A stretch of DNA of 64,000 nucleotides from Acidimicrobiales bacterium (lineage in GTDB: Bacteria > Actinomycetota > Acidimicrobiia > Acidimicrobiales > SZUA-35). How positions within the stretch are numbered: the first letter of the stretch is position 1; each line of letters opens with the position of its first letter. This document shows, piece after piece, positions 28,194 to 36,741 of this stretch. The translations under genes were made by a program, and so were the position numbers. The stretch spans positions 1-64,000 of the forward strand of contig JAHDCC010000005.1 of assembly GCA_020630065.1 (NCBI GenBank). Reading direction: 5' to 3'. The notes under the pieces were generated by a model that saw only the letters and a list, made by a program, of their open reading frames with translations, was not told the origin of the DNA and did not search any database.

Positions 28194-28439
28194 ATGAACG
28201 ATCAAAAGCCAATATCGAGGCAGACACCGAGTCAGTCGACGGCTGCACCTTCTCTAAATAGCCACAAAGGCGGATCTAGATCGATTCTTGTGGCCGCCCT
28301 TGTCGGGCTTTCTATGGCCCTTGACTGGGAGAATCATCGAGAAGAGCCAACGATCGTGGCCGAAGCGCCCGGCGGCCAAGATTGGCTCGATCTCGATGTT
28401 GGAGGATTAGAGCCGCTAGACCCCAACGATGACCTGTAG
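28194..28439 (+). CDS. Small hypothetical protein
   Basis: 81 residues from the ATG at 28194, preceded by GAGG at ~5 nt. A hydrophobic patch ILVAALVGLSMALDW (about residues 31-45) suggests a short membrane or amphipathic segment; the C-terminus is acidic (DPNDDL). Not recognised. It lies 80 nt upstream of the candidate selenoprotein on the same strand; a GGACCC/GGGTCC hairpin (28465-28482) lies between. Confidence 0.55.
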   Translation: MNDQKPISRQTPSQSTAAPSLNSHKGGSRSILVAALVGLSMALDWENHREEPTIVAEAPGGQDWLDLDVGGLEPLDPNDDL

Positions 28440-28464
28440 CCAATCGTAACTATCGGGTTTTCTT

Positions 28465-28482
28465 GGACCCATGCCAGGGTCC
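28465..28482 (+). terminator. Weak hairpin between small ORF and selenoprotein gene
   Basis: 6-bp arms GGACCC and GGGTCC around a 6-nt loop. No T-run follows, so terminator function is uncertain. Confidence 0.35.
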
Positions 28483-28505
28483 TAGGGAATAGTTCGGCGG
28501 CGGAG

Positions 28506-28511
28506 TAGGTT
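28506..28511 (+). promoter_or_regulatory. Possible -10 box of the candidate selenoprotein gene
   Basis: TAGGTT ends 8 nt before the ATG at 28520; compatible with a leaderless message. No strong Shine-Dalgarno is present. Confidence 0.35.
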
Positions 28512-28519
28512 TGAGTGAT

Positions 28520-28828
28520 ATGGCTATCGAGTTCGGCATTTCCGATGACGCAATTGATCTAGTTCGTTCTAAAGGCGGCAAGGCTGCTATCGACTTTATT
28601 TCGGCGGTCGGTTGAGGCAAAAGCACAGAGGTGTCGGTCGACACCTACCTAAAAGGCAAGAATACGAGCGGCTACCATCGAATTCGGCACGAAGATATAA
28701 CTATCCTTATCGCCCCTAAGCTTCTCAGCCAGGCTAATGAGGTTCATCTGGCCACAAAGCGTAAAGTCATGGGCCGTAAACTGGTCGCTGTAGCGTTCCA
28801 TCAGCACTCGGCGAGCTGCCGCCATTAG
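28520..28828 (+). CDS. Candidate small selenoprotein (in-frame UGA, HesB-like/CC-Se-motif type)
   Basis: A 102-codon reading frame with ATG at 28520, one in-frame TGA at codon 32 (28613-28615) and TAG at 28826-28828. The 31 residues before the TGA (MAIEFGISDDAIDLVRSKGG then KAAIDFISAVG) and the 70 after (GKSTEVSVDTYLKGK onward) read like one small alpha/beta protein. From memory its order (ISxxAxxxxxxKGG, xIDxIS, UGA at the Cys position, then a VSV strand) resembles the HesB-like or CC/Se-motif selenoprotein family. A bacterial SECIS-like hairpin lies 13-30 nt after the UGA. The alternative is a nonsense-mutated pseudogene, but the downstream frame is clean and the hairpin placed as required. 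Function unknown; probably redox or metal related. Confidence 0.7.
28629..28646 (+). promoter_or_regulatory. Candidate bacterial SECIS element
   Basis: A perfect 7-bp stem AGGTGTC/GACACCT with a GGTC tetraloop inside the reading frame. The first loop G is at 28636, 20 nt after the UGA; known bacterial SECIS loops have a G in the first two positions and lie roughly 16-37 nt downstream of the UGA. The E. coli fdhF SECIS also displays GGUC in its apical loop. Confidence 0.7.
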
Positions 28829-28925
28829 TTTGTGCGTCTGGCAACGAAATCATTACGGTAGCCAACTTTGTTGAAACAAGTATAAAGAAACTTAGTCAAC
28901 GGGAACAGAGTCGAGTAGCGCCCTC

Positions 28926-28931
28926 TAGCCT
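28926..28931 (+). promoter_or_regulatory. -10 box of the UMF1-type transporter gene
   Basis: TAGCCT ends 8 nt before the ATG at 28940; no Shine-Dalgarno sequence lies between. Confidence 0.4.
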
Positions 28932-28939
28932 GAAACTCA

Positions 28940-30274
28940 ATGTCTGTTACCGGTACTCCAGAAGTCCCTTTTGTCAAGACATCTCCTAAGGAAGTATTTG
29001 GCTGGAAAATAGCTGACTTGGCTTGGTCAGCATTTGATACGACGGTTACTACCGCCCTGTTAGGCCCATACTTTTTGGCGCTCATTGAGGACAACGGCGG
29101 CAGTGTGAATGTGGCTGGCCTGTCTATCAATCAAACATCATATTTCCCGTATGCGCTTGGTTTGTCGTCTCTTCTACAGGTGCTACTCCTACCGCTTTGG
29201 GGTGCGCTCGCCGACCATACCGAGCTGAAGAAGAAGCTCATTATCTGGCCTGCGTATATGGCGGGAATCGCTACGGTTGGACTGTACTTTGTCACCGTCG
29301 ACACCATCGTTCTAGGTGGCATCTTATTCCTTATCGCATCCGTTTCTTTTGGGATGGCGCGGGTTGTCTACGATTCCCTTCTCCCACTAATAGCCGAACC
29401 AAAGGATAGAGATAGGGTTTCAGCAGGCGGGTTTGCTTGGGGCTACCTTGGCGGCTTCATTTACCTACTTGTAAACCTTCTACTATTCAATTTGATGGCC
29501 GACAACCTTGGGCTTGCCGCCCGGCTGAGCCTCGCTGGTTCAGGTGTGTGGTGTATCATTTTTATCTACCTCGGACCTCATCGTTATTTGCAGGATCGGC
29601 CGGCCGCAAACCAGAAGCCGCCGGGTGTGTCGTGGGTCAGATTCAGTTTCTCAGCCCTTTTTACGCTGATCGCAGAGATGAGGCGCAAGTACCCTCAGGC
29701 GTTTCGGTATCTCATCTCGTATCTGATTTTTATCGACGCGGTCTCAGCTGTTATTTCTTTGGCGACCACCTTCGCTGACAAGGAATTGAATATTGATAGC
29801 GGGACGCTACTACTTGTAATTCTCATGATCCAGTTCGTTGCGATTCCAGGTTCGATTTTTTTCGGTCGGTTAGCCGAACGGATTGGAGCAAAGAAGGCGC
29901 TCATCCTGAATCTCTCTATCTGGACCATTTTGGTGCTTGCCGCATATTTGTTCATGACGTCAGAATTGGATTTTTGGATCCTGGGCGGATGCCTGGCATT
30001 AGTGCTTGGTGGTTCAAGATCTCTGAGCAGGTCTCTGTTCTCGCAGATGATTCCCGCAGATGAGGAAGCAAGATATTTCGGACTGTACCAGATGTCGGCG
30101 AACGGATCTTCTTGGGCTGCCCCGTTCATATTTGGCCTGGTGGCCCAAAGCAGTGGGAGTGTTCGATTAGCGATTCTTCCACTGGCAGTCTTTTTTGCGT
30201 TGGCAATAGCCGTGATGCTTACCGTCGATGTTCGGGCTGGGGCGCTGACTGCCCGCCCACAAGAACAGGGCTAG
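28940..30274 (+). CDS. MFS transporter, UMF1 (Atg22-like) family
   Basis: 444 residues with 12 predicted hydrophobic segments. The opening FGWKIADLAWSAFDTTVTTAL, here FGWKIADLAW then FDTTVTTALLGPYF, and the loop GALADHTELKKKLI are typical of the UMF1 group related to yeast Atg22. A second-half loop FFGRLAERIGAKKAL is the repeat of the MFS motif A. Substrate unknown; family members have been linked to amino-acid or polyamine efflux. It follows the candidate selenoprotein by 111 nt but likely has its own promoter. Confidence 0.85.
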   Translation: MSVTGTPEVPFVKTSPKEVFGWKIADLAWSAFDTTVTTALLGPYFLALIEDNGGSVNVAGLSINQTSYFPYALGLSSLLQVLLLPLWGALADHTELKKKLIIWPAYMAGIATVGLYFVTVDTIVLGGILFLIASVSFGMARVVYDSLLPLIAEPKDRDRVSAGGFAWGYLGGFIYLLVNLLLFNLMADNLGLAARLSLAGSGVWCIIFIYLGPHRYLQDRPAANQKPPGVSWVRFSFSALFTLIAEMRRKYPQAFRYLISYLIFIDAVSAVISLATTFADKELNIDSGTLLLVILMIQFVAIPGSIFFGRLAERIGAKKALILNLSIWTILVLAAYLFMTSELDFWILGGCLALVLGGSRSLSRSLFSQMIPADEEARYFGLYQMSANGSSWAAPFIFGLVAQSSGSVRLAILPLAVFFALAIAVMLTVDVRAGALTARPQEQG

Positions 30275-30594
30275 ACCCGCTCACCACCTTCGCCATTTGA
30301 GCGATGCCTAAACGGCCGTTATGAACAGCTCACACCCCGACAGATGAGTCGGTTAATCCGGCCCGATTTGTTGCGATTTGACTTGCCCGGCGCATTCGTC
30401 ATGGCCTGATAGCCCGTTCCTGCATTGTCTTTGTGCGACAAACCACCCATCGGCCCAAAGAAATCAAATATAGGCGATTTCCGAGACACCGTCGCTGACC
30501 TCGGGACATGTGTGTCATAGTCCGCCGGTTTCTCCTCGATCCGTCGAGGGCGACAACCATGATTCAAATTGAAGTGATAAGAATTAGGGGAACC

Positions 30595-30699
30595 ATGGAC
30601 CAGTTAGAGGTTGCCATTACATACCCAGTATCCATATACTCCAGTGCACATACCCAGTATGCATGCCTTTCATCCGTCGAGACACCGATCCCCATCTGA
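30595..30699 (+). CDS. Possible leader peptide upstream of the acidic lipoprotein
   Basis: 34 codons: MDQLEVAITYPVSIYSSAH and on to a stop 9 nt before the lipoprotein ATG. AGGGG lies 4 nt before its ATG, a good ribosome-binding site. The 13-nt direct repeat lies inside it. It could be a translation-coupling leader or chance; codon use gives no clear answer. Confidence 0.3.
   Translation: MDQLEVAITYPVSIYSSAHTQYACLSSVETPIPI
30619..30660 (+). repeat. 13-nt direct repeat ACATACCCAGTAT
   Basis: Two exact copies (30619-30631 and 30648-30660), 29 nt apart start to start, with CCATATACT in between. Placed about 50-90 nt upstream of the acidic lipoprotein gene; could be a regulator site. Confidence 0.55.
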
Positions 30700-30708
30700 G
30701 GTTCACCC

Positions 30709-31749
30709 ATGAAGTTATATCTGCCCATACGTATAGGGGTACCGGCTCTTGCCGCTTCGCTCCTCCTTATCACCAGCTGTGGAACAAGTACCGAAACCAC
30801 TGCCAACGCCCAAGACCCTCTCAGCGAAGCGCTCGGTCTCGAGAGCGAACAAGACTTCTTCAGCGAAGACAACCAGATCAAAGCCCAAGAAGCGACCGCT
30901 TCATGCATGAAAGAAGCCGGATTCGAATACGTACCCGAGAACATCAGCGAATCCGTCGAAATATTCGAAGATTTTGACACCAAGGAATGGGCGGAAGAAT
31001 GGGGCTTTGGGGTTTCAACCCAGCGCTTCAGCCAAGACACAGTCGGACCAGGGCTAAAAGGCTACGACGACTCAGACTTTGAAGAACAACTAGAAAACAG
31101 CCCAAATCAGAAGATCCGAGAAGCTCTAAGCCCCGAGGACCAACAAGCGTACGACGAAGCGCTATATGGGTCTGGTTTCGATGAAGAGTTTACGGAAGGA
31201 GAAGACGTCGAAGAGGAGATCGACTTTAGTGACTTAGGATGCATGAACGCTGGATTTACTGAGGACGGCGCCTTTGGCTTCTTCGAGGAATTCCAAGACC
31301 AGCTCGAAGAGCTAGGAACACGCCTCGAGGCCGACTCCAGAATCGCAGAAGCTGAACAAGCATTGTCAGACTGTATACAAGAAAAAGGATTCGAATTCAC
31401 AAGCGAAGAAGACTACTTCGAAGAAAGCTACAACAAACTCGAGGAGCTGTTCCCTTACGAAGGACCTGACTTCGAAGAAATTGAGGAAGGCGAAATCGAC
31501 CCCGAAGAACTTGAAGGCGATTTGCCCGACGAATCCAGTTTCGAAGAATACGAAGAACCACCACTGACAGAAGAACAGAAAACCAAACTCGGAGAATTCC
31601 AGACCGAAGAGATAGCAACCGCTGTAGCCGCTCATGATTGCGGGCTATACGAAGGAGAGTACGCCGACACGATTCGCGAAATTGAGAACGAATACCTCTC
31701 CGATTTCGTCGAAACAAACAAAGAAGAAATCGAAAAGTACAAGCAATAA
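30709..31749 (+). CDS. Highly acidic secreted lipoprotein
   Basis: 346 residues. A signal peptide ends in LLLITSC-GTS, with lipobox Cys at residue 24. The mature part is extremely rich in Glu/Asp and Phe and contains two similar units built around conserved Cys: ATASCMKEAGFEYVPE (about residue 65) and ALSDCIQEKGFEFTSEE (about 220), each followed by an acidic Phe-rich stretch. Two further Cys (DLGCMNAGF and AAHDCGLYEG) may pair with them. Function not recognised. It is the first gene of an operon with an adaptor, an ATPase and a permease (12-48 nt gaps or overlaps), so it may be a partner or cargo-binding part of that exporter. Confidence 0.8.
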   Translation: MKLYLPIRIGVPALAASLLLITSCGTSTETTANAQDPLSEALGLESEQDFFSEDNQIKAQEATASCMKEAGFEYVPENISESVEIFEDFDTKEWAEEWGFGVSTQRFSQDTVGPGLKGYDDSDFEEQLENSPNQKIREALSPEDQQAYDEALYGSGFDEEFTEGEDVEEEIDFSDLGCMNAGFTEDGAFGFFEEFQDQLEELGTRLEADSRIAEAEQALSDCIQEKGFEFTSEEDYFEESYNKLEELFPYEGPDFEEIEEGEIDPEELEGDLPDESSFEEYEEPPLTEEQKTKLGEFQTEEIATAVAAHDCGLYEGEYADTIREIENEYLSDFVETNKEEIEKYKQ

Positions 31750-31797
31750 TCCTGTAGAAGGTTGGGTGAAGTCGGCGAAAAAGTAGGACGAATACAT

Positions 31798-33312
31798 ATG
31801 AGGCGTAACAAATTTTTGTTGGCAGTGACAGCAGTGGCGGTCCTGTCATCCGGACTGACATGGGTATTAGGCCAACAGATCCAATCTCCGGCGGAACGAG
31901 CCGCGGCGGCCGATCCGCCGGAGGCTTCACTGTTAACCGTGCCTATAAAAAGCCAACAGCTAGACCAGACAGTAGTGACACGAGGGACCGTTAAACCAAG
32001 CGACTTTGTCGACGTAACTGCGACTTCTGCTGAAGGTTCGAAAGTCGTAATAACCGGCCTTCCTAAAGAGGCCGGGGACGAGGTCGCCGAAGGCGATGTA
32101 GTCACTGAAGTTTCCGGGCGACCAATCTTTGCGCTACAAGGAACACTACCGACGTTCCGCGACTTTCGTCCAGGAGTCATAGGACCAGACGTTACACAAC
32201 TAGAAGAATCCCTTTCCAGACTCGGCTACAACCCGGGAACCATCGACGACACCTACGATTCCGGCACCGCAAACGCAGTCGCCGCACTTTACAAAGCCAA
32301 GGGATACCCGGCCAAAGGTCGCTCCGATGAAGATCAGCAAGCGCTCCAAGCCGCCAAACAATTCGTAACCGATAGCGAAATCGCACTAGCTGAAGCCAAA
32401 AAACAAGTAACCGAAGCAACCAAAGGGCCAAGCAAATCAGAACGCCTACAACTCGACCAAGCGGTAGCACAGGCCGAATCAGAACTCGCCAACGCACAGG
32501 CATCAGCCGCAGACGACCCAAGCCCCGAGGCGAAACAGGCGGTATCTACGGCCAAAGCTAACGTCGAGCTAGCCAAAGCCCAGCGAGATGAAGGGCTAGC
32601 TACCCCCGACGCCAGTGAAGCCCGGAACGGAGTCACCCGAGCCGAAAAAGCACTAGCAGATGCAAAAACCGAACAAACCCGCATTCAGAACGAAACCGGA
32701 ACCTCACTCCCGTCGGCGGAAGTAGTGTTTGTCACCAACCTGCCCCAACAGGTGATTCGTGTTGACACAAAACTAGGTGCAACCCCATCTGGGTCAGTGC
32801 TTACAATTTCCGGCTCTGACACCGTTATTCGATCCGCCATTTCCTCAGCCGACAGGAAACTTCTCAGCGAAGGAATGTCGGCGACGATCGACCAAGAAGA
32901 ACTCGGCCTCGACGCCGCAGTGAAAGTATCGAAGATCGCGGCTCAGCCAGGCGGAGGCGACCTGCAAAACAATCAGTATGCAGTTGAGTTCACCGCCAAC
33001 GAACCTCTACCCGAAGACGCAATCGACATCAGCGTCCGTATAACGATCCCCGTCACCTCCAGTGACGGTGAGGTTTTGACCGTTCCGCTGGCAGCAGTGT
33101 CGGCCGGACCCGATGGCACTGCCCGAATCGAGATAGAACGAACCGAAGGCGAAACAGAAACCGTAAACGTAGCCGTCGGCTTGACCGCGGACGGACAGGT
33201 TGAAATCTCTGGTCTAGCGGGACAAGACATACAGGTCGGAGACCGAGTCGTCGTCGGGCGTGACCAGGACAGCTCCGGGTCCGACGACGAAACTGAAAGC
33301 GACGACGAATGA
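31798..33312 (+). CDS. HlyD/MacA-type adaptor with peptidoglycan-binding domain
   Basis: 504 residues from the ATG at 31798, preceded by AGGA at ~9 nt (a TTG 36 nt upstream is less likely). An N-terminal membrane anchor is followed by a lipoyl-like beta domain, a peptidoglycan-binding (PGB_1) unit near residues 125-170 (VTQLEESLSRLGYNPG, AVAALYKAKGYP), a long Ala/Glu/Lys coiled-coil (about 180-310), and C-terminal beta domains. The acidic tail ends ETESDDE. It should link an inner-membrane MacB-like transporter to the cell wall. Overlaps the ATPase gene by 4 nt. Confidence 0.88.
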   Translation: MRRNKFLLAVTAVAVLSSGLTWVLGQQIQSPAERAAAADPPEASLLTVPIKSQQLDQTVVTRGTVKPSDFVDVTATSAEGSKVVITGLPKEAGDEVAEGDVVTEVSGRPIFALQGTLPTFRDFRPGVIGPDVTQLEESLSRLGYNPGTIDDTYDSGTANAVAALYKAKGYPAKGRSDEDQQALQAAKQFVTDSEIALAEAKKQVTEATKGPSKSERLQLDQAVAQAESELANAQASAADDPSPEAKQAVSTAKANVELAKAQRDEGLATPDASEARNGVTRAEKALADAKTEQTRIQNETGTSLPSAEVVFVTNLPQQVIRVDTKLGATPSGSVLTISGSDTVIRSAISSADRKLLSEGMSATIDQEELGLDAAVKVSKIAAQPGGGDLQNNQYAVEFTANEPLPEDAIDISVRITIPVTSSDGEVLTVPLAAVSAGPDGTARIEIERTEGETETVNVAVGLTADGQVEISGLAGQDIQVGDRVVVGRDQDSSGSDDETESDDE

Positions 33313-33992
33313 CATCGACAATCGTCGAACTAGAAAACGTGTCCCGCAGTTTCGAAGGTACTCCCCCAGTCCACGCCCTACGCGAAGCTAACCTCGTGAT
33401 CAACGAAGGAGAATACATAGCCATCGTCGGGCCATCAGGCTCCGGCAAATCCACGCTCCTCAATCTCTTGGGTTTACTTGACTCACAAACATCTGGACAG
33501 TACTTCCTGGCCGGTATCGATACCAGTGAGCTAGACGAAAAACAGAGGGCCGGGATGCGAGCCGAACAAATCGGATTCGTATTCCAATCATTTCATCTAC
33601 TCGCTGACCGAAGCGCCCTGGAGAACGTCTCATTAGGGGACGTATATCGACCCAACGGCGCGAAACAGCGACGCCAACGGGCAGTCGATGCGTTACAACA
33701 AGTAGGACTGGGTCATCGTCTTGAAGCCTTTCCTACCACCCTGTCAGGTGGTGAACGACAGCGAGTCGCCATTGCTCGGGCTCTAGTTGGCCAGCCAAAT
33801 ATTCTTTTGGCTGACGAACCCACAGGCAACCTAGACACCACAACTGGACATCAAATACTCGAACTATTTGATCAACTACATGCCAGCGGAATTACCCTTG
33901 CCGTGATCACACATGACCTTGATGTCGCTCGACGAGCTGAGCGGCGAATCCACATTCGAGACGGCCAGGTACGTGATCATCATGACCTCTAG
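33309..33992 (+). CDS. MacB/LolD-type ABC ATPase
   Basis: 227 residues: Walker [10 protein letters not shown] (about residues 41-49), Q-loop [10 protein letters not shown], signature LSGGERQR, Walker [13 protein letters not shown] and H-loop VITHD. It powers the FtsX/MacB-type permease encoded next, with which it overlaps by 11 nt. Systems of this type do mechanotransmission or export across the envelope rather than classical import. Confidence 0.93.
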   Translation: MTSTIVELENVSRSFEGTPPVHALREANLVINEGEYIAIVGPSGSGKSTLLNLLGLLDSQTSGQYFLAGIDTSELDEKQRAGMRAEQIGFVFQSFHLLADRSALENVSLGDVYRPNGAKQRRQRAVDALQQVGLGHRLEAFPTTLSGGERQRVAIARALVGQPNILLADEPTGNLDTTTGHQILELFDQLHASGITLAVITHDLDVARRAERRIHIRDGQVRDHHDL

Positions 33993-35286
33993 ACAATCCG
34001 ACCCAACTACTCCACTACCTATACAAGTGTTACCTAAGCAGCCAGAACACCAACGATCCCGCGCATCGACATCAATATTTTCGCTGCGCGACATATTGAA
34101 CGAAGTCATCATCGGACTAACCGCCCGCCCGGGACGAACTATCCTTACCGCCCTCGGAACAGTTTTAGGGGTTGGCGCTCTAGTAACAACGCTAGGTTTA
34201 GCCAAGACAGCGGGCAGCCAAATCGTCTCCCGGTTCGACGAGCTTGAAGCCACCCAAGTCACTGTCGAAGCCAAAGAACGACCTGGGCGCTCCGGAAGTA
34301 ACCAGCGTGGCATAGCCCTCCCCTGGGACGCCCAAGACCGGCTCGAACGACTCAACGGTGTTTCGTCCGCTGGCACCACCAGTGAAGTAAACACCGGTGA
34401 ATCCCTCCTGCGTTCGGTTCCCGTCAACGACCCATCCGGACAAACCGAGTTTCAGGTCCCTCTGATAGCTGCCAGTCCAGGTCTTTTTGATGCCGCACAG
34501 TCGCAACTTAGAACAGGGCGCTTTTTTGACCAAGGCCACGATGATCGAGCTGATGCAGTTGCCGTCATCGGATCCGGCGCGGCTGAACGACTAAACATCA
34601 CAAGAGTCGACAACGCTCCAACCATCTTTGTGGGAGAACAACCGTTGACCGTTATCGGAATTCTTGAATCGACCAGACGAGAACCCTCCCTTCTGAACGC
34701 GGTCATCATCCCAAACCAACATGCCGAACAACGCTACGGTTTGACTTCGCCGACAAAGCTAGTGATCGATGTTGAGATAGGTGCCGCCGAGCTCATCGCT
34801 GACCAGGCACCAGTCGTTTTAGCTCCGAACAATCCAGATCAGCTTCAAGCAATCGCGCCCCCATCACCCAAAGGGGTGAAGTCAAGTGTCGAATCCGACG
34901 TAAACTCGCTGTTTCTAGTCCTCGGAGCGGTTTCCCTGATCGTCGGAGGAATCGGGATCGCTAACGTCACCCTCGTCTCTGTACTCGAACGGACCGGAGA
35001 AATCGGGTTACGAAGAGCCCTAGGGGCGACAAGACGGCACATAGCAACCCAGTTCATCACTGAATCGACAGCTCTTGGATTACTGGCCGGGCTGCTTGGG
35101 GCCTGCCTAGGTGTTGTTGCCATTGTCGGGGTTTCTGCGTCTCGACAGTGGACGCCGGTTCTAGAGCCTTGGCTGCCAGCGGCCGCACCCGCACTAGGTG
35201 CACTTATTGGCCTACTTGCAGGTACCTACCCAGCCTTAAAGGCAGCGACTATCGAACCTATCGCTGCGCTGCGTGGCAACAATTAG
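33982..35286 (+). CDS. MacB/FtsX-type ABC permease
   Basis: 434 residues from the ATG at 33982 (an earlier in-frame ATG at 33913 lies deep inside the ATPase gene). One N-terminal helix (about 52-75), a large extracytoplasmic MacB_PCD-like domain (about 80-300), then three helices with the FtsX motif GLRRALGATRRHIATQF. The C-terminal region ends in the usual TYPALKAATIEPIAALR. Completes an adaptor-ATPase-permease exporter. Its stop TAG shares bases with the convergent guaB stop. Confidence 0.9.
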   Translation: MTSRQSDPTTPLPIQVLPKQPEHQRSRASTSIFSLRDILNEVIIGLTARPGRTILTALGTVLGVGALVTTLGLAKTAGSQIVSRFDELEATQVTVEAKERPGRSGSNQRGIALPWDAQDRLERLNGVSSAGTTSEVNTGESLLRSVPVNDPSGQTEFQVPLIAASPGLFDAAQSQLRTGRFFDQGHDDRADAVAVIGSGAAERLNITRVDNAPTIFVGEQPLTVIGILESTRREPSLLNAVIIPNQHAEQRYGLTSPTKLVIDVEIGAAELIADQAPVVLAPNNPDQLQAIAPPSPKGVKSSVESDVNSLFLVLGAVSLIVGGIGIANVTLVSVLERTGEIGLRRALGATRRHIATQFITESTALGLLAGLLGACLGVVAIVGVSASRQWTPVLEPWLPAAAPALGALIGLLAGTYPALKAATIEPIAALRGNN

Positions 35287-36740
35287 TCCTCGCGCATAAC
35301 CTGAACATCGTGCGGGTGGCTTTCTCGAAGTCCGGCACCCGTTATCTTGGTCAACCGAGCCTTGTTTTGCAGGTCGTGAAGGTCGCTGGCTCCGGCGTAT
35401 CCCATCCCAGAACGTAGACCGCCAACAAGTTGACCGACCAGATCACCTAACGACCCGGCGTAACGGACTCGGGCTTCAACACCCTCAGCCACGTGTTTAC
35501 CTGGCACTTTCGAAGATCCGTATCGATCTGCTGCTCGACCCCGCATAGCGCCAGCCGAACCCATACCACGATAAGTTTTCCACATTGCACCATCGACCAG
35601 TTCAAGTTCGCCCGGTGCTTCATCAACACCAGCCAGAGCGTTACCTAGCATGACGGCGTCGGCGCCAGCCACAAACGCTTTGACAATGTCTCCTGAGGTT
35701 ACTACTCCCCCGTCGGCGATAATCGGCGTGCCCAACTTGCGGGCGGTCTGGGAGCATTCGTAAATAGCCGACAGCTGCGGCATACCGGCGCCAGCCACAA
35801 TACGAGTTGTGCAGATCGAGCCTGCACCAACACCAACTTTGATGACGTCGGCTCCAGCTTTGATCAGCGCTTCGGTGCCCTCGGATGTGACAACGTTGCC
35901 ACCGATAACCATCATCGAAGGCCACTTCTCCTTCACCATACTCACAGCGTCGATGACACCACGGGTATGGCCATGGGCAGTGTCGATAACCAACATGTCG
36001 ACGCCAGCCTCGACCAACGCCTCAGTTCGTTCAACCGCATCGGTTACGCCAATAGCCGCGCCGACAAGAAGACGGCCTTCAGAATCGAGAGACGAATCTG
36101 GCTTTTCGATCCTCTTACGGATGTCCTTCACCGTGATCAAACCGGTCAAACGACCTTCGGCGTCAACCAACGGTAGTTTCTCGATCCGATGCCGGTGCAG
36201 TGTTTTAACCGCCTCATCCAGCGATGTACCGACCGGAGCCGTGACAAGGTTTTCGGCTGTCATGAAATCGGTGACCGGCTGACCATACTGGGCTTCGGTT
36301 ACGAACCTGATGTCACGGTTGGTGAGAATCCCGACCAGTCGCTGTGAAGTGTCCGCAATCGGAATCCCTGAAATGCTGTGCCGCCCCATAAGCTCTTCGG
36401 CCTCTGCCAGCGTAGCGGTCGGCGGAAGGCTAACCGGATCGTTGATCATTCCGCTCTGGGCCCGCTTGACTAAATCGACCTGCTGAGCTTGCTGTTCGAT
36501 TGACAGGTTACGATGCAGAACCCCAATGCCGCCCTCGCGCGCAAGTGCAATTGCCAGAGGCGCTTCACTAACCGTATCCATAGCGGCTGAAAGCAAAGGC
36601 ACCTTAAGTTCGAAAGGGCCGAGATTCGTTGTGGTCGACACTTCGTGAGGTAACACATCGCTCCAGCCTGGAACGACGAGCACATCGTCGAAGGTCAACG
36701 ACTCTATTTCAGAGAAAAGCTTACTGTTTGGACCGGTCAT
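35283..36740 (-). CDS. guaB: Inosine-5'-monophosphate dehydrogenase
   Basis: 485 residues, normal length. TIM barrel with two CBS domains inserted (about residues 95-210). The catalytic loop GAGSICTTR has the nucleophilic Cys near residue 302; GMGYAGA near the end of the barrel also matches. It oxidises IMP to XMP with NAD+, the first committed step to GMP. AGGAG is 6 nt before the ATG, and the gene starts one base after purN ends, so it is the last gene of the purine operon. Convergent with the permease gene. Confidence 0.96.
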   Translation of the reverse strand: MTGPNSKLFSEIESLTFDDVLVVPGWSDVLPHEVSTTTNLGPFELKVPLLSAAMDTVSEAPLAIALAREGGIGVLHRNLSIEQQAQQVDLVKRAQSGMINDPVSLPPTATLAEAEELMGRHSISGIPIADTSQRLVGILTNRDIRFVTEAQYGQPVTDFMTAENLVTAPVGTSLDEAVKTLHRHRIEKLPLVDAEGRLTGLITVKDIRKRIEKPDSSLDSEGRLLVGAAIGVTDAVERTEALVEAGVDMLVIDTAHGHTRGVIDAVSMVKEKWPSMMVIGGNVVTSEGTEALIKAGADVIKVGVGAGSICTTRIVAGAGMPQLSAIYECSQTARKLGTPIIADGGVVTSGDIVKAFVAGADAVMLGNALAGVDEAPGELELVDGAMWKTYRGMGSAGAMRGRAADRYGSSKVPGKHVAEGVEARVRYAGSLGDLVGQLVGGLRSGMGYAGASDLHDLQNKARLTKITGAGLRESHPHDVQVMRED

Positions 36741-36741
36741 C

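Larger units (their letters stand above)
30275..30708. other. Intergenic region before the export operon
   Basis: 434 nt without a well-supported gene. It holds a 10-bp palindrome AACGGCCGTT at 30311-30320, a 13-nt direct repeat (30619-30660), and a possible 34-codon leader reading frame (30595-30699). An 82-codon open frame on the minus strand (30319-30567) has no recognisable domain and was not called. Confidence 0.5.

Noticed and set aside
28450-28644. 64-codon minus-strand frame opposite the selenoprotein gene
   Set aside because: No recognisable protein and no start signal; explained as an antisense shadow of the plus-strand frame.
30319-30567. 82-codon minus-strand open frame in the gap before the export operon
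   Set aside because: No domain, no ribosome-binding site, low-complexity basic composition; not enough to call a gene.
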